From Pseudomonas fluorescens (GTDB lineage Bacteria > Pseudomonadota > Gammaproteobacteria > Pseudomonadales > Pseudomonadaceae), in contig NZ_CABVII010000011.1 in the NCBI RefSeq assembly GCF_902497995.1, positions 62,001 to 126,000 of the forward strand: a stretch of 64,000 nt of DNA. The letters are read 5' to 3'. The position numbers and the translations under genes were made by a program. Shown here one piece after another: positions 16,887 to 25,529 of the stretch. Each line of letters begins with the position of its first letter. Position 1 is the first letter of the stretch. Under the pieces are notes generated by a model, which made no database searches, was not told the origin of the DNA, and saw only the letters and a program-made list of their open reading frames with translations.

Positions 16887-18383
16887 ATGAGCTTGCATAA
16901 ATTAGCGCCATTGCCTCTAGTCGGAGAAGATCTAAGGAAAATCCATGATGATTTGTTGGGTTCAAAAAAACTAAAAGAACTGGTGGTTTTCGACTTGCTC
17001 TGTTCAGGAATCAGCCTTACTGAATTCTGCGGATGCAAAGCAGTGGAAATGTCTGATAGTTACTTGTTTGTATATTTCAAGAAGACGAACGACTCTCATG
17101 CTTATCCTGTACCAGTTCGTAAGTTGAGCGCCGAGTGGTTATCAAAATTTAAGCCGGGAGATTTGCTTTTCGCTGATCCGAACAATTCTTCAAACCGTTG
17201 GTGCTACCTGGGGGATTATTTAATTCGGTCAGTGATCTCTATGGAAATTCGAAGGGTGCAAAATATTATATGGTCTGGGACGGAGTTAAGCACCTATGCA
17301 TTGCTGATGGACTACGGATTACGTACTGTGTCCATTGTTCCTGCGCCTAGTTTATTTCTTTTATCTGAAGCGCAGCGAGGAATATTAGAACATTCTCTTA
17401 GAGCGATTGCTGAGGATCTGAAGTCTTTATTTGATTACTTTTTGAGAATGAGTATGGATTGGCGTGATGTTACGGATGGAGAAATGACTAGTTATATACA
17501 TTTTCACTTGATACGGGAGAAAGAGCTCAAGGATAACTCTATTGCGCGTCACATATCAAGTATTAAAGGGTTTTATATGTTTGGATGGGTTTCCGGATTT
17601 TTGGGTGCTCCAAAGAGTTTTACATATTACTATAAGCGTGATGAATCTAAACAGTACCGAAGTGAAACAAGAAAAATTAACTTTAATTTAAAAAATCAGT
17701 ATCTCGATCGTGTTCTTTTCGAGGAAGTACTCAGTGGTGTTGTAGCGCGCTCTGATTTAATAAGAGAGCGAAACGAGTTGGCCTTGGAGTTGGGATTTCG
17801 TGCGGGGTTGAGAACAAGTGAAGTGACTGATAATCGTAATCTTATTACCTCGGATTTAAGCTTACTGATTTCAGAAGCTGAGAAAGTTGGTGAGAATACC
17901 ATAAAAGTTAAGATTTTCGGGAAAAGAAATAAATTAAGGAGTGTGGATTTTTCACCTTCATTGACAAAAAAAATTAAATATTTCATGGATGGGCGAAGGA
18001 AAAATATCAAAGACGGCCCGCTTATTTGCTCCACTCATGGTGATGCGCTAAGGGAGTCATTCGCTACAGATGTATTCAGATCGGCCAAGCGATGTGTTCA
18101 GCATCGAATGCCGTCCCTACTTGAAAGCCTGGGAGCAAATACACGTAATCACTACTATGTAAGTACTAGTGCTTTTAATGATTTAACCTTTCACTGCCTT
18201 CGTCATACCTATGCTACAAACCTAGTAGACTTTTGTTATAAGAACGGATTTGATCCTTGGGAATATGTGCCGGAGCAAATGGGGCACGAAGATGAAGATA
18301 CAACGAAAGAATATATTGTATTTGATGGGTTGATTTATCGTCGGGAAAAAGTCCGGAGGGCATTGGAGGATGAAGATACCTAG
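16887..18383 (+). CDS. ginA: Tyrosine recombinase, first of the GInt-type operon
   Basis: A 498-residue integrase with all six catalytic positions visible: Arg-I in GFRAGLRTSEV, Lys in IFGKRNKLRSV, the HxxRH box in FHCLRHTYA (about 435), and the final His and Tyr in MGHEDEDTTKEYIVF. It opens an operon of three large recombinases plus a small protein, the arrangement described for ginABCD of GInt genomic islands, in which all four genes are needed for integration and excision. Composition is clearly AT-richer than the core genome. It overlaps the next gene by 14 bases. The gin assignment rests on order, size and active sites, from memory. Confidence 0.7.
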   Translation: MSLHKLAPLPLVGEDLRKIHDDLLGSKKLKELVVFDLLCSGISLTEFCGCKAVEMSDSYLFVYFKKTNDSHAYPVPVRKLSAEWLSKFKPGDLLFADPNNSSNRWCYLGDYLIRSVISMEIRRVQNIIWSGTELSTYALLMDYGLRTVSIVPAPSLFLLSEAQRGILEHSLRAIAEDLKSLFDYFLRMSMDWRDVTDGEMTSYIHFHLIREKELKDNSIARHISSIKGFYMFGWVSGFLGAPKSFTYYYKRDESKQYRSETRKINFNLKNQYLDRVLFEEVLSGVVARSDLIRERNELALELGFRAGLRTSEVTDNRNLITSDLSLLISEAEKVGENTIKVKIFGKRNKLRSVDFSPSLTKKIKYFMDGRRKNIKDGPLICSTHGDALRESFATDVFRSAKRCVQHRMPSLLESLGANTRNHYYVSTSAFNDLTFHCLRHTYATNLVDFCYKNGFDPWEYVPEQMGHEDEDTTKEYIVFDGLIYRREKVRRALEDEDT

Positions 18384-20529
18384 CGCTGATAAAACAAAGA
18401 GATTTTCTCTGGTTGATGGTGGCTCGTATGAATGTGTAAAGCCGCCTATTTCTAATACACAGTATTCCGCGCGAGTTTTTGCGCGAAGTTCGTATGGTGG
18501 AAAGGTTACTGAACATTGTATAGAAGCGCCAGAGTTGTTTCGAGAATGCACATTCTGCATTGCGCTTCTTAACTATCTAACGCAAACACAATCAAATAAC
18601 TTTGATGCTAATTATGTTAAATTCAGATTTGTGAGCAACGTGTTCCTGTGGATCCAGGAAGAATTCCGAGACGAACGCTCACTGCCATCAGATGTCGTGG
18701 AGCGTTATCACTCGTATCTTAAGCTGAAGAAGCTTTCGGCAGGGTCAATATGTCAATATATAGCCCAGCTCAGACAAGTAGTCGTTTGGGCATTACAATT
18801 TATGTATGTAGATGAAGATGGTTGTCGACAACAAGAAGAGCTGGTCAAGATATTTTCGTTCATCCCATCGGTTCCAAATACTCGTGCTAAATCCCATCCA
18901 AGTCTAAGCCAAGTCACAACTGGCATTATAAGTGATGAGAAGCTTTTGGTCAGATCATGCATGAGGTTTTGTAATGCCTATTTGCAAATAATGAATGATT
19001 TTCGTGATGCGCTCCGCCGAAACACTCAGGTGGAAGAACAACTACAAAAGCTTTTACGTGAATGTAAGGGGGATATTAGTGGGTTGAGATGGACAGCAAG
19101 TGGGGGGCACTATAAACGTGATTATAAGCACATGGCGGCAGCAGTATTGTCAAGTGAAGACTGTGCTCTTAAAGAGTTTTTGTTATCAAATCGTGTAGAT
19201 TTTATTCGTGCGCTACGTGATGGCGGGGAAAAAATTTCTAGAGCGCAAGCGGATACCTATATTAAATCTGGTTTGACCGTTGGTGGTGGGCTTGAATTTT
19301 CAAACCCAACGTGGCCAGGGCCGCTACTTTTCGTCAATCTGGATTATCTGTTTCTGATCAAGCACACGCCTGCCGAGGAGATCTGCTTTGCCTGGCTGCT
19401 GGGGTCAGATCGAATTCAGCAGTCTGGTATAAATGACTTATTGCTGTCTGATATAAAAATATCGTCAAGTTCCGTCTCAATTGAATATACCAAACGTCGA
19501 TCTTCTGAATATCCACAACAAAGTCCGCTGCATCCGAGGGGGTCGTTGAGGTATCACGCATACACGACTTATGTGAATGTTCGCGCCGGCTTTCTAAAGC
19601 TTTTTCCTCAGGCTGAAGATAAACTTTTTGATGTGGCAGAACCAGGGTCTCTGCAAGTTTTAGAAAGTAGTTTCTTTCGCCCATTGATTCTAGCCTCGCT
19701 TCCGCACACGTTACTCTACAGTCAGATGCAGGGAATCAGCAGTGAGATTGCGCCGTTTGCGAAAATACTTGAGCAGGTTTCTATTCATAACGATGAGCTG
19801 CGCCAAAAAAGAGTGGCGGCAGAGAAAGGAGAAGAATTTGTTTGCGGAAAAAAACGACAATCAATCACTGTGAATATTATAGCTCACTCTCGAGCTATTT
19901 TGGATGAAGATCCAGTGCATCATAATAAATCCGGTGCTGATAAGAGTGAAGAGACTTTCGGGCGTTACTCGGAAGAGGTTGTAGGGGCAACAGCAACCGC
20001 TCACTCTTTTGGTGTAAAAGAACGTTATTACATTCATGCCAGTACCACTAAGTATAGGTTAGAAAAAAGAGCAGGATTTGCTTCGCTTGTGGGTGAGTTA
20101 ATGGTTGCTGACGCAAGAAAAATAAATGATCTATGCAAGCAAAATATATACCTGACAGTGGATCAGGTCAAAGAGTCTCTAGGATGGAAAGCTGATACGC
20201 CAACTTTGAATGATTTTCAGGAGTTTGATGCTCTATTACTAGCTCATCAGAAACAAGGCTGGGGTATAACTCCCTTTGGTCAACTAGAGCGTGGTGAAGA
20301 TACTATAATCATCATTAGCCCTGTCACAGCTGCGCTGCTTATATCATATCGAGAAGAATGTAGTAATCAACTGGAGAGCCTTTCAAGTATTGAAGAGCTT
20401 CGGGAGAGCGCCCTGATAATGCAAATAGCTTATGCTGATGCCGTACTGGCGCGATTCGATAGAAAGACAGTGAGCGGGGCGCAAGAACTGATGCGGACAA
20501 GAAACTTTCCCGCGCCAATTATCCGGTAA
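18370..20529 (+). CDS. ginB: Large divergent tyrosine recombinase, second of the operon
   Basis: A 719-residue protein starting inside the end of the first integrase gene, which implies translational coupling; the GGAGG lies almost against the ATG, so the exact start is uncertain. Recombinase features are diverged: WLLGSDRIQQSGI occupies the Arg-I position, IIAHSRAILD resembles a His-box, and ATAHSFGVKERYYIHAS resembles the last His-Tyr segment. The N-terminal half is a plausible core-binding domain. The extra length matches the large middle integrase of GInt operons. Whether it is catalytic or a structural subunit cannot be judged here. Confidence 0.6.
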   Translation: MKIPSADKTKRFSLVDGGSYECVKPPISNTQYSARVFARSSYGGKVTEHCIEAPELFRECTFCIALLNYLTQTQSNNFDANYVKFRFVSNVFLWIQEEFRDERSLPSDVVERYHSYLKLKKLSAGSICQYIAQLRQVVVWALQFMYVDEDGCRQQEELVKIFSFIPSVPNTRAKSHPSLSQVTTGIISDEKLLVRSCMRFCNAYLQIMNDFRDALRRNTQVEEQLQKLLRECKGDISGLRWTASGGHYKRDYKHMAAAVLSSEDCALKEFLLSNRVDFIRALRDGGEKISRAQADTYIKSGLTVGGGLEFSNPTWPGPLLFVNLDYLFLIKHTPAEEICFAWLLGSDRIQQSGINDLLLSDIKISSSSVSIEYTKRRSSEYPQQSPLHPRGSLRYHAYTTYVNVRAGFLKLFPQAEDKLFDVAEPGSLQVLESSFFRPLILASLPHTLLYSQMQGISSEIAPFAKILEQVSIHNDELRQKRVAAEKGEEFVCGKKRQSITVNIIAHSRAILDEDPVHHNKSGADKSEETFGRYSEEVVGATATAHSFGVKERYYIHASTTKYRLEKRAGFASLVGELMVADARKINDLCKQNIYLTVDQVKESLGWKADTPTLNDFQEFDALLLAHQKQGWGITPFGQLERGEDTIIIISPVTAALLISYREECSNQLESLSSIEELRESALIMQIAYADAVLARFDRKTVSGAQELMRTRNFPAPIIR

Positions 20530-20541
20530 ATTGAGGTTCGT

Positions 20542-22485
20542 ATGTCAACGATTATTAAAACTTGGCGAGAGTCTGCGGGTGAAGAAACTACAACCTCAAA
20601 CTCGATCGGTGATTCGCACTTCCGGCTAGTGGATGTCAGTACAAATCTAATAATTAATGTTTCTTTCGTGTGGGACTGTTCAAAGGATAAAATTGTTTAT
20701 GGTCAGTTATTGTTTTTGAAGGGGAAGGTGTCAAGGGGGTATGCTGATGAAAGTAATCGAATTGTTCCGTCTAGTATTTCTGCCGCCAAAACAGAGGTGT
20801 CATTGATTCAAAGAATATGTGAGTACTGGCATAGAATCCATGCCGATCGCACGCTTAGCTCATTAAGCTTAGCAGAAACTCAGGTAATGATTAGAACGCT
20901 AATGCTTTCCATCGACGGCAAAGATAAAGTCATGAGCAGGAGTGTGCTCGGCACTATATGCGTCCTTCTTGGACGGTCAAGAACACTTTATAATAAAGGA
21001 ATGATTTTTGACGGGTTCCAATTTGTAATCAATAAAAAATTCAAAAAAGATGTGATGAGGCCTCTGCTTGAAGGATTAAATTTAGAGTACGAGGAATGGT
21101 TAGAGGGCGGAACCTACGGCTCAATCCCTCTTACATGTGCATCAATTATCCTGAGTGAAGCGATTTCAATCATTGAGTCGGAAGATGCTAAATTGGCTCA
21201 GGTGTTCTTTGAATCTTGGCGTAAAACTCCATGTGCACCGGTGCTTTGGTTTGATGGTAGTAAGGGGTTTGATCGACTAATGGCTTATCGCGAGTGGCAA
21301 AAAAATGGATCTATTGAGCGAGTAATTAAGCCTGAGACATATACATCTCTTATTAGCTTTGGAGAGCTTGTAGATGAAAGATGTCTAAAGCAATTCCACT
21401 CCCTTCCGTGGAAAAATTTAACTGAATTAGGTGATTTCTGTGAACTGGTTATGAAGGCCGGACTTACGATAATTCTATTGTTGAGTGCTTTCAGAATTAA
21501 TGAGGTTCAAAAAATGGATATAAGCGATTTTTATCAGGATAATGATGGTTCGTGGTGGTTCAAAACTGTTAACACAAAGACTGAAAAAGGGGTGATGCTT
21601 CCTCGTTCACTCCATGGCATGGCTGCCAAAGCTGCGACTGTTATGAAAAATCTTTGTGCTGTAGACATAAAAAAATACGATGTCCCTATTTTCCATTGCG
21701 GATTTCGAGGAAATGCTTTCAACGCCACATTGAAATGGGGAGGCTGGACGCCCGAAACGTGGCTGGTTTCTTGTAGATATGCGAAGAATACCCTCAGTTA
21801 TTGGTTTAAGCGGTTCTATTTAAAACAAATCATTCCTAAATTTCCCGATATAGTTATACATCATCGTTCTGTGAGCCCGCACCAAGCTCGGCATACCTTT
21901 GCCGAATTCGCTCTTCGTCGATTTGATGGAAGTATTTTACCCAAGCTGCGAGAACATTATCGCCATGTAAAAGGATCTTATCAGATGAGGCGCTATACAA
22001 GAAACAAACTGAGTGAGTCTGTGAAGATGAGCCTTGAGCGTGACTATCTCAAAGAGGTAATGCATCGAGTGGCAAAAGGTAGCCTGGAGGATAGATTCTA
22101 TGGGCCGGCAGCTAAACGGTTAGAGAAGGAGTTAAAGGCTGTATCTGTGTATTCATTCAGTGAGTTGGGAGGATTTATAGCAAAGCATGCTGATTTGTAT
22201 GTAAGGTTCATAGCATTTGAGTGGGGCTATTGCGCGCTTCGTAAAGGCGAAGAATACAAGGCAAAATGTGTTGATTCTTCAACTGGGCTACCCAAAGTTG
22301 ATGTGAACAGCTGTCCAGAACTTTGCTGTGGTTGTGTGCACAATATGAACAATGACCTTCAGTGCAAAACTTTGGAGCGGATAGCGATAGCGCATCAAAA
22401 TATTGCTGACACACATCCTCTTGACACAATTAAGGAGATGAGTGCTGATGTTGTAAAAATTATACAACGCAGGTTAACAAAATGA
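20542..22485 (+). CDS. ginC: Large tyrosine recombinase, third of the operon
   Basis: A 647-residue integrase starting 12 bases after its upstream neighbour. Arg-I lies in LLSAFRINEVQKM, the HxxRH box is SPHQARHTFAEF, and REHYRHVKGSYQMRRYTR supplies the terminal His/Tyr segment. The C terminus bears a Cys cluster (CPELCCGCVHN) that could bind zinc. Large size plus the Cys-rich tail fits the third integrase of GInt elements. It ends in an ATGA overlap with the next gene, so all four products are probably made in fixed proportion. Confidence 0.65.
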   Translation: MSTIIKTWRESAGEETTTSNSIGDSHFRLVDVSTNLIINVSFVWDCSKDKIVYGQLLFLKGKVSRGYADESNRIVPSSISAAKTEVSLIQRICEYWHRIHADRTLSSLSLAETQVMIRTLMLSIDGKDKVMSRSVLGTICVLLGRSRTLYNKGMIFDGFQFVINKKFKKDVMRPLLEGLNLEYEEWLEGGTYGSIPLTCASIILSEAISIIESEDAKLAQVFFESWRKTPCAPVLWFDGSKGFDRLMAYREWQKNGSIERVIKPETYTSLISFGELVDERCLKQFHSLPWKNLTELGDFCELVMKAGLTIILLLSAFRINEVQKMDISDFYQDNDGSWWFKTVNTKTEKGVMLPRSLHGMAAKAATVMKNLCAVDIKKYDVPIFHCGFRGNAFNATLKWGGWTPETWLVSCRYAKNTLSYWFKRFYLKQIIPKFPDIVIHHRSVSPHQARHTFAEFALRRFDGSILPKLREHYRHVKGSYQMRRYTRNKLSESVKMSLERDYLKEVMHRVAKGSLEDRFYGPAAKRLEKELKAVSVYSFSELGGFIAKHADLYVRFIAFEWGYCALRKGEEYKAKCVDSSTGLPKVDVNSCPELCCGCVHNMNNDLQCKTLERIAIAHQNIADTHPLDTIKEMSADVVKIIQRRLTK

Positions 22486-23060
22486 TGGATTTTAGCTTGG
22501 ATAACTATAAGAAGCCGGCTGAGGTGGAAGAGATGCCATCTTGGGTCAAGTCAGCTTCGTGCAAGAAATTGTATGTCCAATGCATTTATTATTTTGATAT
22601 AATTAAATCGAAAATGGAATTGAGTGCTCATCTTTCGATAAAAGAACGTCGAATCGTTCTTCGACGTTTGGCCAAAGATTGTTCGGTTGATCCAAGTTTG
22701 CTCAGTTCTCGACGTCAACCGGATCTGATAAAATTTATAGCTCAGAAAAATATAGAGCTTGATCAGTATTGGATTAGTAAGTGTGCTAAGCGAGGCGGGA
22801 GCGGCAGAAAATTAACAAAACCAGAATTGGTAAAGCAGCTAGCCTTGCTTAACTCCGAGTTCCATATCTTGGAAAATTTACGACTCGCTGAAGCATTCAC
22901 TTCTGCGATCGAAAAGAATCTTGCTGTGTCAAAATCAGAACTTATTTTGCTGAATGAAACGCTCTCTATTGAAAACAAGGATTTGAGGGAAAGGAATAAA
23001 TCTTTAAATGGACAGTTGCGAGATATGATAATTGCACTTAATAAGATGCAAAAAAATTAG
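22482..23060 (+). CDS. ginD: Small helical/coiled-coil accessory protein of the integrase operon
   Basis: A 192-residue protein, start overlapping the third integrase stop by 4 bases. The N-terminal half is basic and helical (IKERRIVLRRLAKDCSVDPSLL looks like a helix-turn-helix entry), and the C-terminal ~70 residues form a clear coiled coil (LAVSKSELILLNETLSIEN). It fits the small helix-loop-helix protein reported as the fourth essential gene of GInts. It probably binds DNA at the element ends or bridges the recombinases, which is inference. Confidence 0.6.
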   Translation: MMDFSLDNYKKPAEVEEMPSWVKSASCKKLYVQCIYYFDIIKSKMELSAHLSIKERRIVLRRLAKDCSVDPSLLSSRRQPDLIKFIAQKNIELDQYWISKCAKRGGSGRKLTKPELVKQLALLNSEFHILENLRLAEAFTSAIEKNLAVSKSELILLNETLSIENKDLRERNKSLNGQLRDMIIALNKMQKN

Positions 23061-23421
23061 TTATTTTTCAGTTGTATTATTGCTGTCAGTTTTTGCGTTG
23101 TTCTGTGTTTTAATTTAGTTTGCAGTATTATCACTGCAGCCTAAAGGCCCCGGTTCAATAAATCCACTGCCGTATTTAGTGTTAAATCTACAACAAACGA
23201 CTCAATCACTTCAGGCCTTCGTTCGTCGGTGCCAAAGGAATCAAAATTGAGTTTTAGAAACCAAGTCGGCAGGCTACATCTGCAACTGATGTGGCCTTAA
23301 GTCGAAAGACCACACATCAGCTCTAGGGTGAGTTCGCGCCAGACGGTGCTGAAGAAAAACTTTCCGACAATTGTTGACAATTGTTCAGACTGTTTTTTGC
23401 TTGAACGAGGCGTAACGACGA
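23061..23421. other. Right flank of the integrase operon
   Basis: An AT-rich beginning (23061-23135) passes into sequence of normal composition, with no ORF I trust. At 23363-23382 there is a tandem direct repeat of GACAATTGTT, itself containing the palindrome ACAATTGT. The junction between element and chromosome must lie here or just inside the truncated endonuclease gene (near 23480). Confidence 0.4.
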
Positions 23422-23847
23422 TTAGGGGCGCTCGGGAAAGGTGTCAACAAACCCAAGGATTTGAGGCGCTCCTAGATAAACCTCGCCGATGCTCGGCACC
23501 AGGTTGTGCAGGTCGGCTTCGGCCTTCTGGTAGACCGGATCGTAGCGCGTGCAGTTCTTGCGGCCGCCTTCTTGCCAGCACTGACGTTGATGGCCGATCT
23601 GCCAGGCCGGGACAATGTGTTCCCACTCGATACGGGACGCGCGCTTGGCGTTTTTGCGCGGTACATAACCGCAGGCCGCGAGATTGACCTTGTTGCCGGT
23701 GTATTTACAGCCGCAATAAAACTCGGTGGATTGCGGGGCGTACAGTTTCCAGGCGACTTTCTTGGCTTCGCTGAAGGTGCGTGGGGCGCCAGCCTGGGCG
23801 CCAAGGGTGATGAACAGAAACAGCAAAGCAAACCAGCGGACACTCAT
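23422..23847 (-). pseudogene. endA: Endonuclease I gene truncated at its 3' end
   Basis: From the ATG at 23847 a signal peptide ([19 protein letters not shown]) leads into an endonuclease I catalytic region: [13 protein letters not shown] and [12 protein letters not shown] are intact. Normal members continue about 90 residues with an N-x-R-S-N-F segment and a conserved Cys/Trp-rich C terminus. Here the homology stops after GEV, and 18 unrelated residues follow to a stop. The protein, about 141 residues, is probably inactive. The break coincides with the right side of the integrase element. The gene starts 4 bases after the DUF1654 stop, so both were one operon. Confidence 0.75.
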
Positions 23848-23851
23848 CGAC

Positions 23852-24091
23852 TCAGTCTTCCTTCGGCACAACCCAGAAAACCTGCACGCCGCCATCGTCG
23901 CGATAGGCGAGGGTGACGTTGTCGTTCTCATCGATTTCTTCGAGCAATTGTTCCCACTCGTCCACGGGTTCGTCCGGCAGACGGAAGATCAAGGCGGCTT
24001 TGGCTTTTTGCGCGGAGGGGGAATTGATGATTTTCTGCACGCGAAGACCCATGCGTGTATAGGCGTCAGGAGAAACAGGGGTAGAGGCCAC
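23852..24091 (-). CDS. DUF1654 protein with LexA-box promoter
   Basis: A small DUF1654-family protein (about 79 residues) recognised by [20 protein letters not shown] and [20 protein letters not shown] place the start at the GTG at 24091, preceded by AAGGA, because the upstream ATG at 24121 overlaps a perfect CTG-N10-CAG LexA box. DUF1654 proteins are Pseudomonas-specific small proteins of unknown function, often seen in prophages. A second member lies in the prophage at 58768, also behind a LexA box. It is co-transcribed with the truncated endA. Confidence 0.7.
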   Translation of the reverse strand: MASTPVSPDAYTRMGLRVQKIINSPSAQKAKAALIFRLPDEPVDEWEQLLEEIDENDNVTLAYRDDGGVQVFWVVPKED

Positions 24092-24109
24092 GGGATTATC
24101 CTTATTGAG

Positions 24110-24125
24110 CTGTACGTGCATACAG
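24110..24125 (-). promoter_or_regulatory. LexA (SOS) box
   Basis: CTGTATGCACGTACAG on the minus strand, an exact CTG-N10-CAG with TACTGTAT context typical of strong LexA operators, 18 bases upstream of the proposed DUF1654 start. It predicts DNA-damage induction of the DUF1654-endA operon. Confidence 0.65.
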
Positions 24126-24190
24126 TATTTAACTGTAGGAATTTTCGCAACTACTTAAACCACAAGAAAATCCTCTGACAGCTACTTTTT

Positions 24191-24325
24191 GCTTTTGATG
24201 TAGGAGGATGGAGATTTTTTATCGGAGTACACCACTCGCCAAAAGGGCGAGTGGTGTACGCGGTGCCGACCGGAACCGGTCAGGCGAGGGCGAATCAATA
24301 TTCCCGGAACATCCGTTGCAGCTCT
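24191..24325. repeat. Left copy of the asparaginase 3'-end direct repeat
   Basis: About 135 bases matching 39105-39247 in the same orientation, with a few substitutions and short gaps. It includes the last codons of asparaginase (ELQRMF-x-EY stop on the minus strand), the CCGG-rich palindrome GACCGGAACCGGTC and the ACTCGCC...GGCGAGT hairpin. The two copies delimit a ~14.9-kb segment, which I interpret as an insertion or recombination product. Confidence 0.8.
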
Positions 24326-24440
24326 GCCAAAACGGCAAGACCGGCGGCAATAGCGAGCAACGTGGCGCTCAGTTCGAATGTCGCTTTATAACCGCTGAGA
24401 TCGAATACAACACCGCCAACAGTCGCGCCCAGCGATGAGC
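24295..24440 (-). pseudogene. Chimeric remnant: MFS transporter tail joined to asparaginase tail
   Basis: Read on the minus strand, codons for the last transmembrane segment of an MFS exporter (LGATVGGVVFDLSGYKATFE..., closely related to the end of the intact transporter at 29.2 kb) run in frame straight into the last nine residues of asparaginase and its stop. No start or upstream part exists. Two gene ends have thus been fused at about 24326, leaving a non-functional scar at the left edge of the insertion. Confidence 0.7.
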
Positions 24441-24449
24441 AGAAGGCGC

Positions 24450-25529
24450 TCAACTCAAGGTATAACGCCTACCCTGGCGGACTCGGAAAATCTTTGTTTC
24501 CTTGACTTCTTGCGATGATTGAATCACTCGATACTCACCAGGCGTCATGCCGAACCAGCGCAGGCAAGCCTTATGGAAACTGCTGTGGTCATGAAAGCCG
24601 AGCAGGTGAGTCACATGCTGCACATTGAAATGGGAATGACGCAGGTAGAAGTCGGCTAACTGCTGACGCACATAGTTCAGGATATCCGTGAACTGCGTAC
24701 CTGCTCTTTCCAGTGCCCGTTGCAGTGTTCGCTTGCTGATGCTTAGCGCGGCCGCAATCGATTCCATATCACACGGTACCTGGCTTTGTTCCAGACTCAG
24801 GCGTTTGGTGATCAGTGCACGAGTCATGCAGACCATGGTGGAGTCATTCAACAGGTCGAGCTGAGCATTGGCATAGCTGTAATGGAGCTTGGCCAACCCT
24901 TCGTTGGCGGTGGCCAACGGACGTAGCAGCTCCTCACCATCGAACAGGATGCTGTCATAGGCCGCCCCGAAATGCAGCTCACAGCCAAACAGCTGTTGAT
25001 GCTCGTGGATGTCTTTCGGCTGGGGATAGCTGAATTCCACGCTCAGCGGTCTCAGCGATGTGCCGCTGCTCAGCCAGCGATAGACACCAAGCAGTGTTCC
25101 AAGGCTGGCATCGGTGTACTGGCGGGGCTTGATCGAGCCGCGCTGATGGTGATCCATCGTAACCAGGCGGTAATGCTGTTGTTCCTGGACAACAAACAGG
25201 GTGAAACCCGTACCGATCAACGGGCTGAAATGAACCAGTCGTTCGAATGCCTGTTTCAGGTTCGAACTGGACATCATGGTATAGCCGACGACCTGAAAAA
25301 TGTCCGGATGAAAGTTTTTGGCGGACTTCAAACCAATGTTCGGATCGTTGGAGGCCTGAGCTGCCAGATCCCATAGGCGGTAGAGAGTGCTTCGTTCGCA
25401 GAAGGATCCCGGTATAGCTGTGAGCTTTATATCAAGCCCGGCCTCCTGGCACAGACGGTCGACATCCAATCCTTGCTCCGAAAGTGTTTTCACCAGCACG
25501 CGGGCATAGCCTGTACTCATTTTATACAT
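24450..25529 (-). CDS. AraC-family regulator with an Arabinose_bd-type N-terminal domain
   Basis: A 359-residue regulator from the ATG at 25529 (a TTG at 25574 is the alternative). The N-terminal ~200 residues are the ligand-sensing domain common to OruR/ArgR-like and other Pseudomonas AraC proteins (LVKTLSEQGLDVDRLCQEAGL). The C-terminal double helix-turn-helix is evident in MESIAAALSISKRTLQRAL and VTHLLGFHDHSSFHKACLRWFGMTPGEYR, in pieces. No adjacent target operon is obvious; its left neighbour is the MFS-asparaginase scar, so its former target may be lost. Confidence 0.75.
   Translation of the reverse strand: MYKMSTGYARVLVKTLSEQGLDVDRLCQEAGLDIKLTAIPGSFCERSTLYRLWDLAAQASNDPNIGLKSAKNFHPDIFQVVGYTMMSSSNLKQAFERLVHFSPLIGTGFTLFVVQEQQHYRLVTMDHHQRGSIKPRQYTDASLGTLLGVYRWLSSGTSLRPLSVEFSYPQPKDIHEHQQLFGCELHFGAAYDSILFDGEELLRPLATANEGLAKLHYSYANAQLDLLNDSTMVCMTRALITKRLSLEQSQVPCDMESIAAALSISKRTLQRALERAGTQFTDILNYVRQQLADFYLRHSHFNVQHVTHLLGFHDHSSFHKACLRWFGMTPGEYRVIQSSQEVKETKIFRVRQGRRYTLS

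Noticed and set aside
24119-24121. ATG at 24121 as start of the chromosomal DUF1654 gene
   Set aside because: It lies within the LexA box; the GTG at 24091 has a good ribosome-binding site and gives the same promoter layout as the prophage copy.
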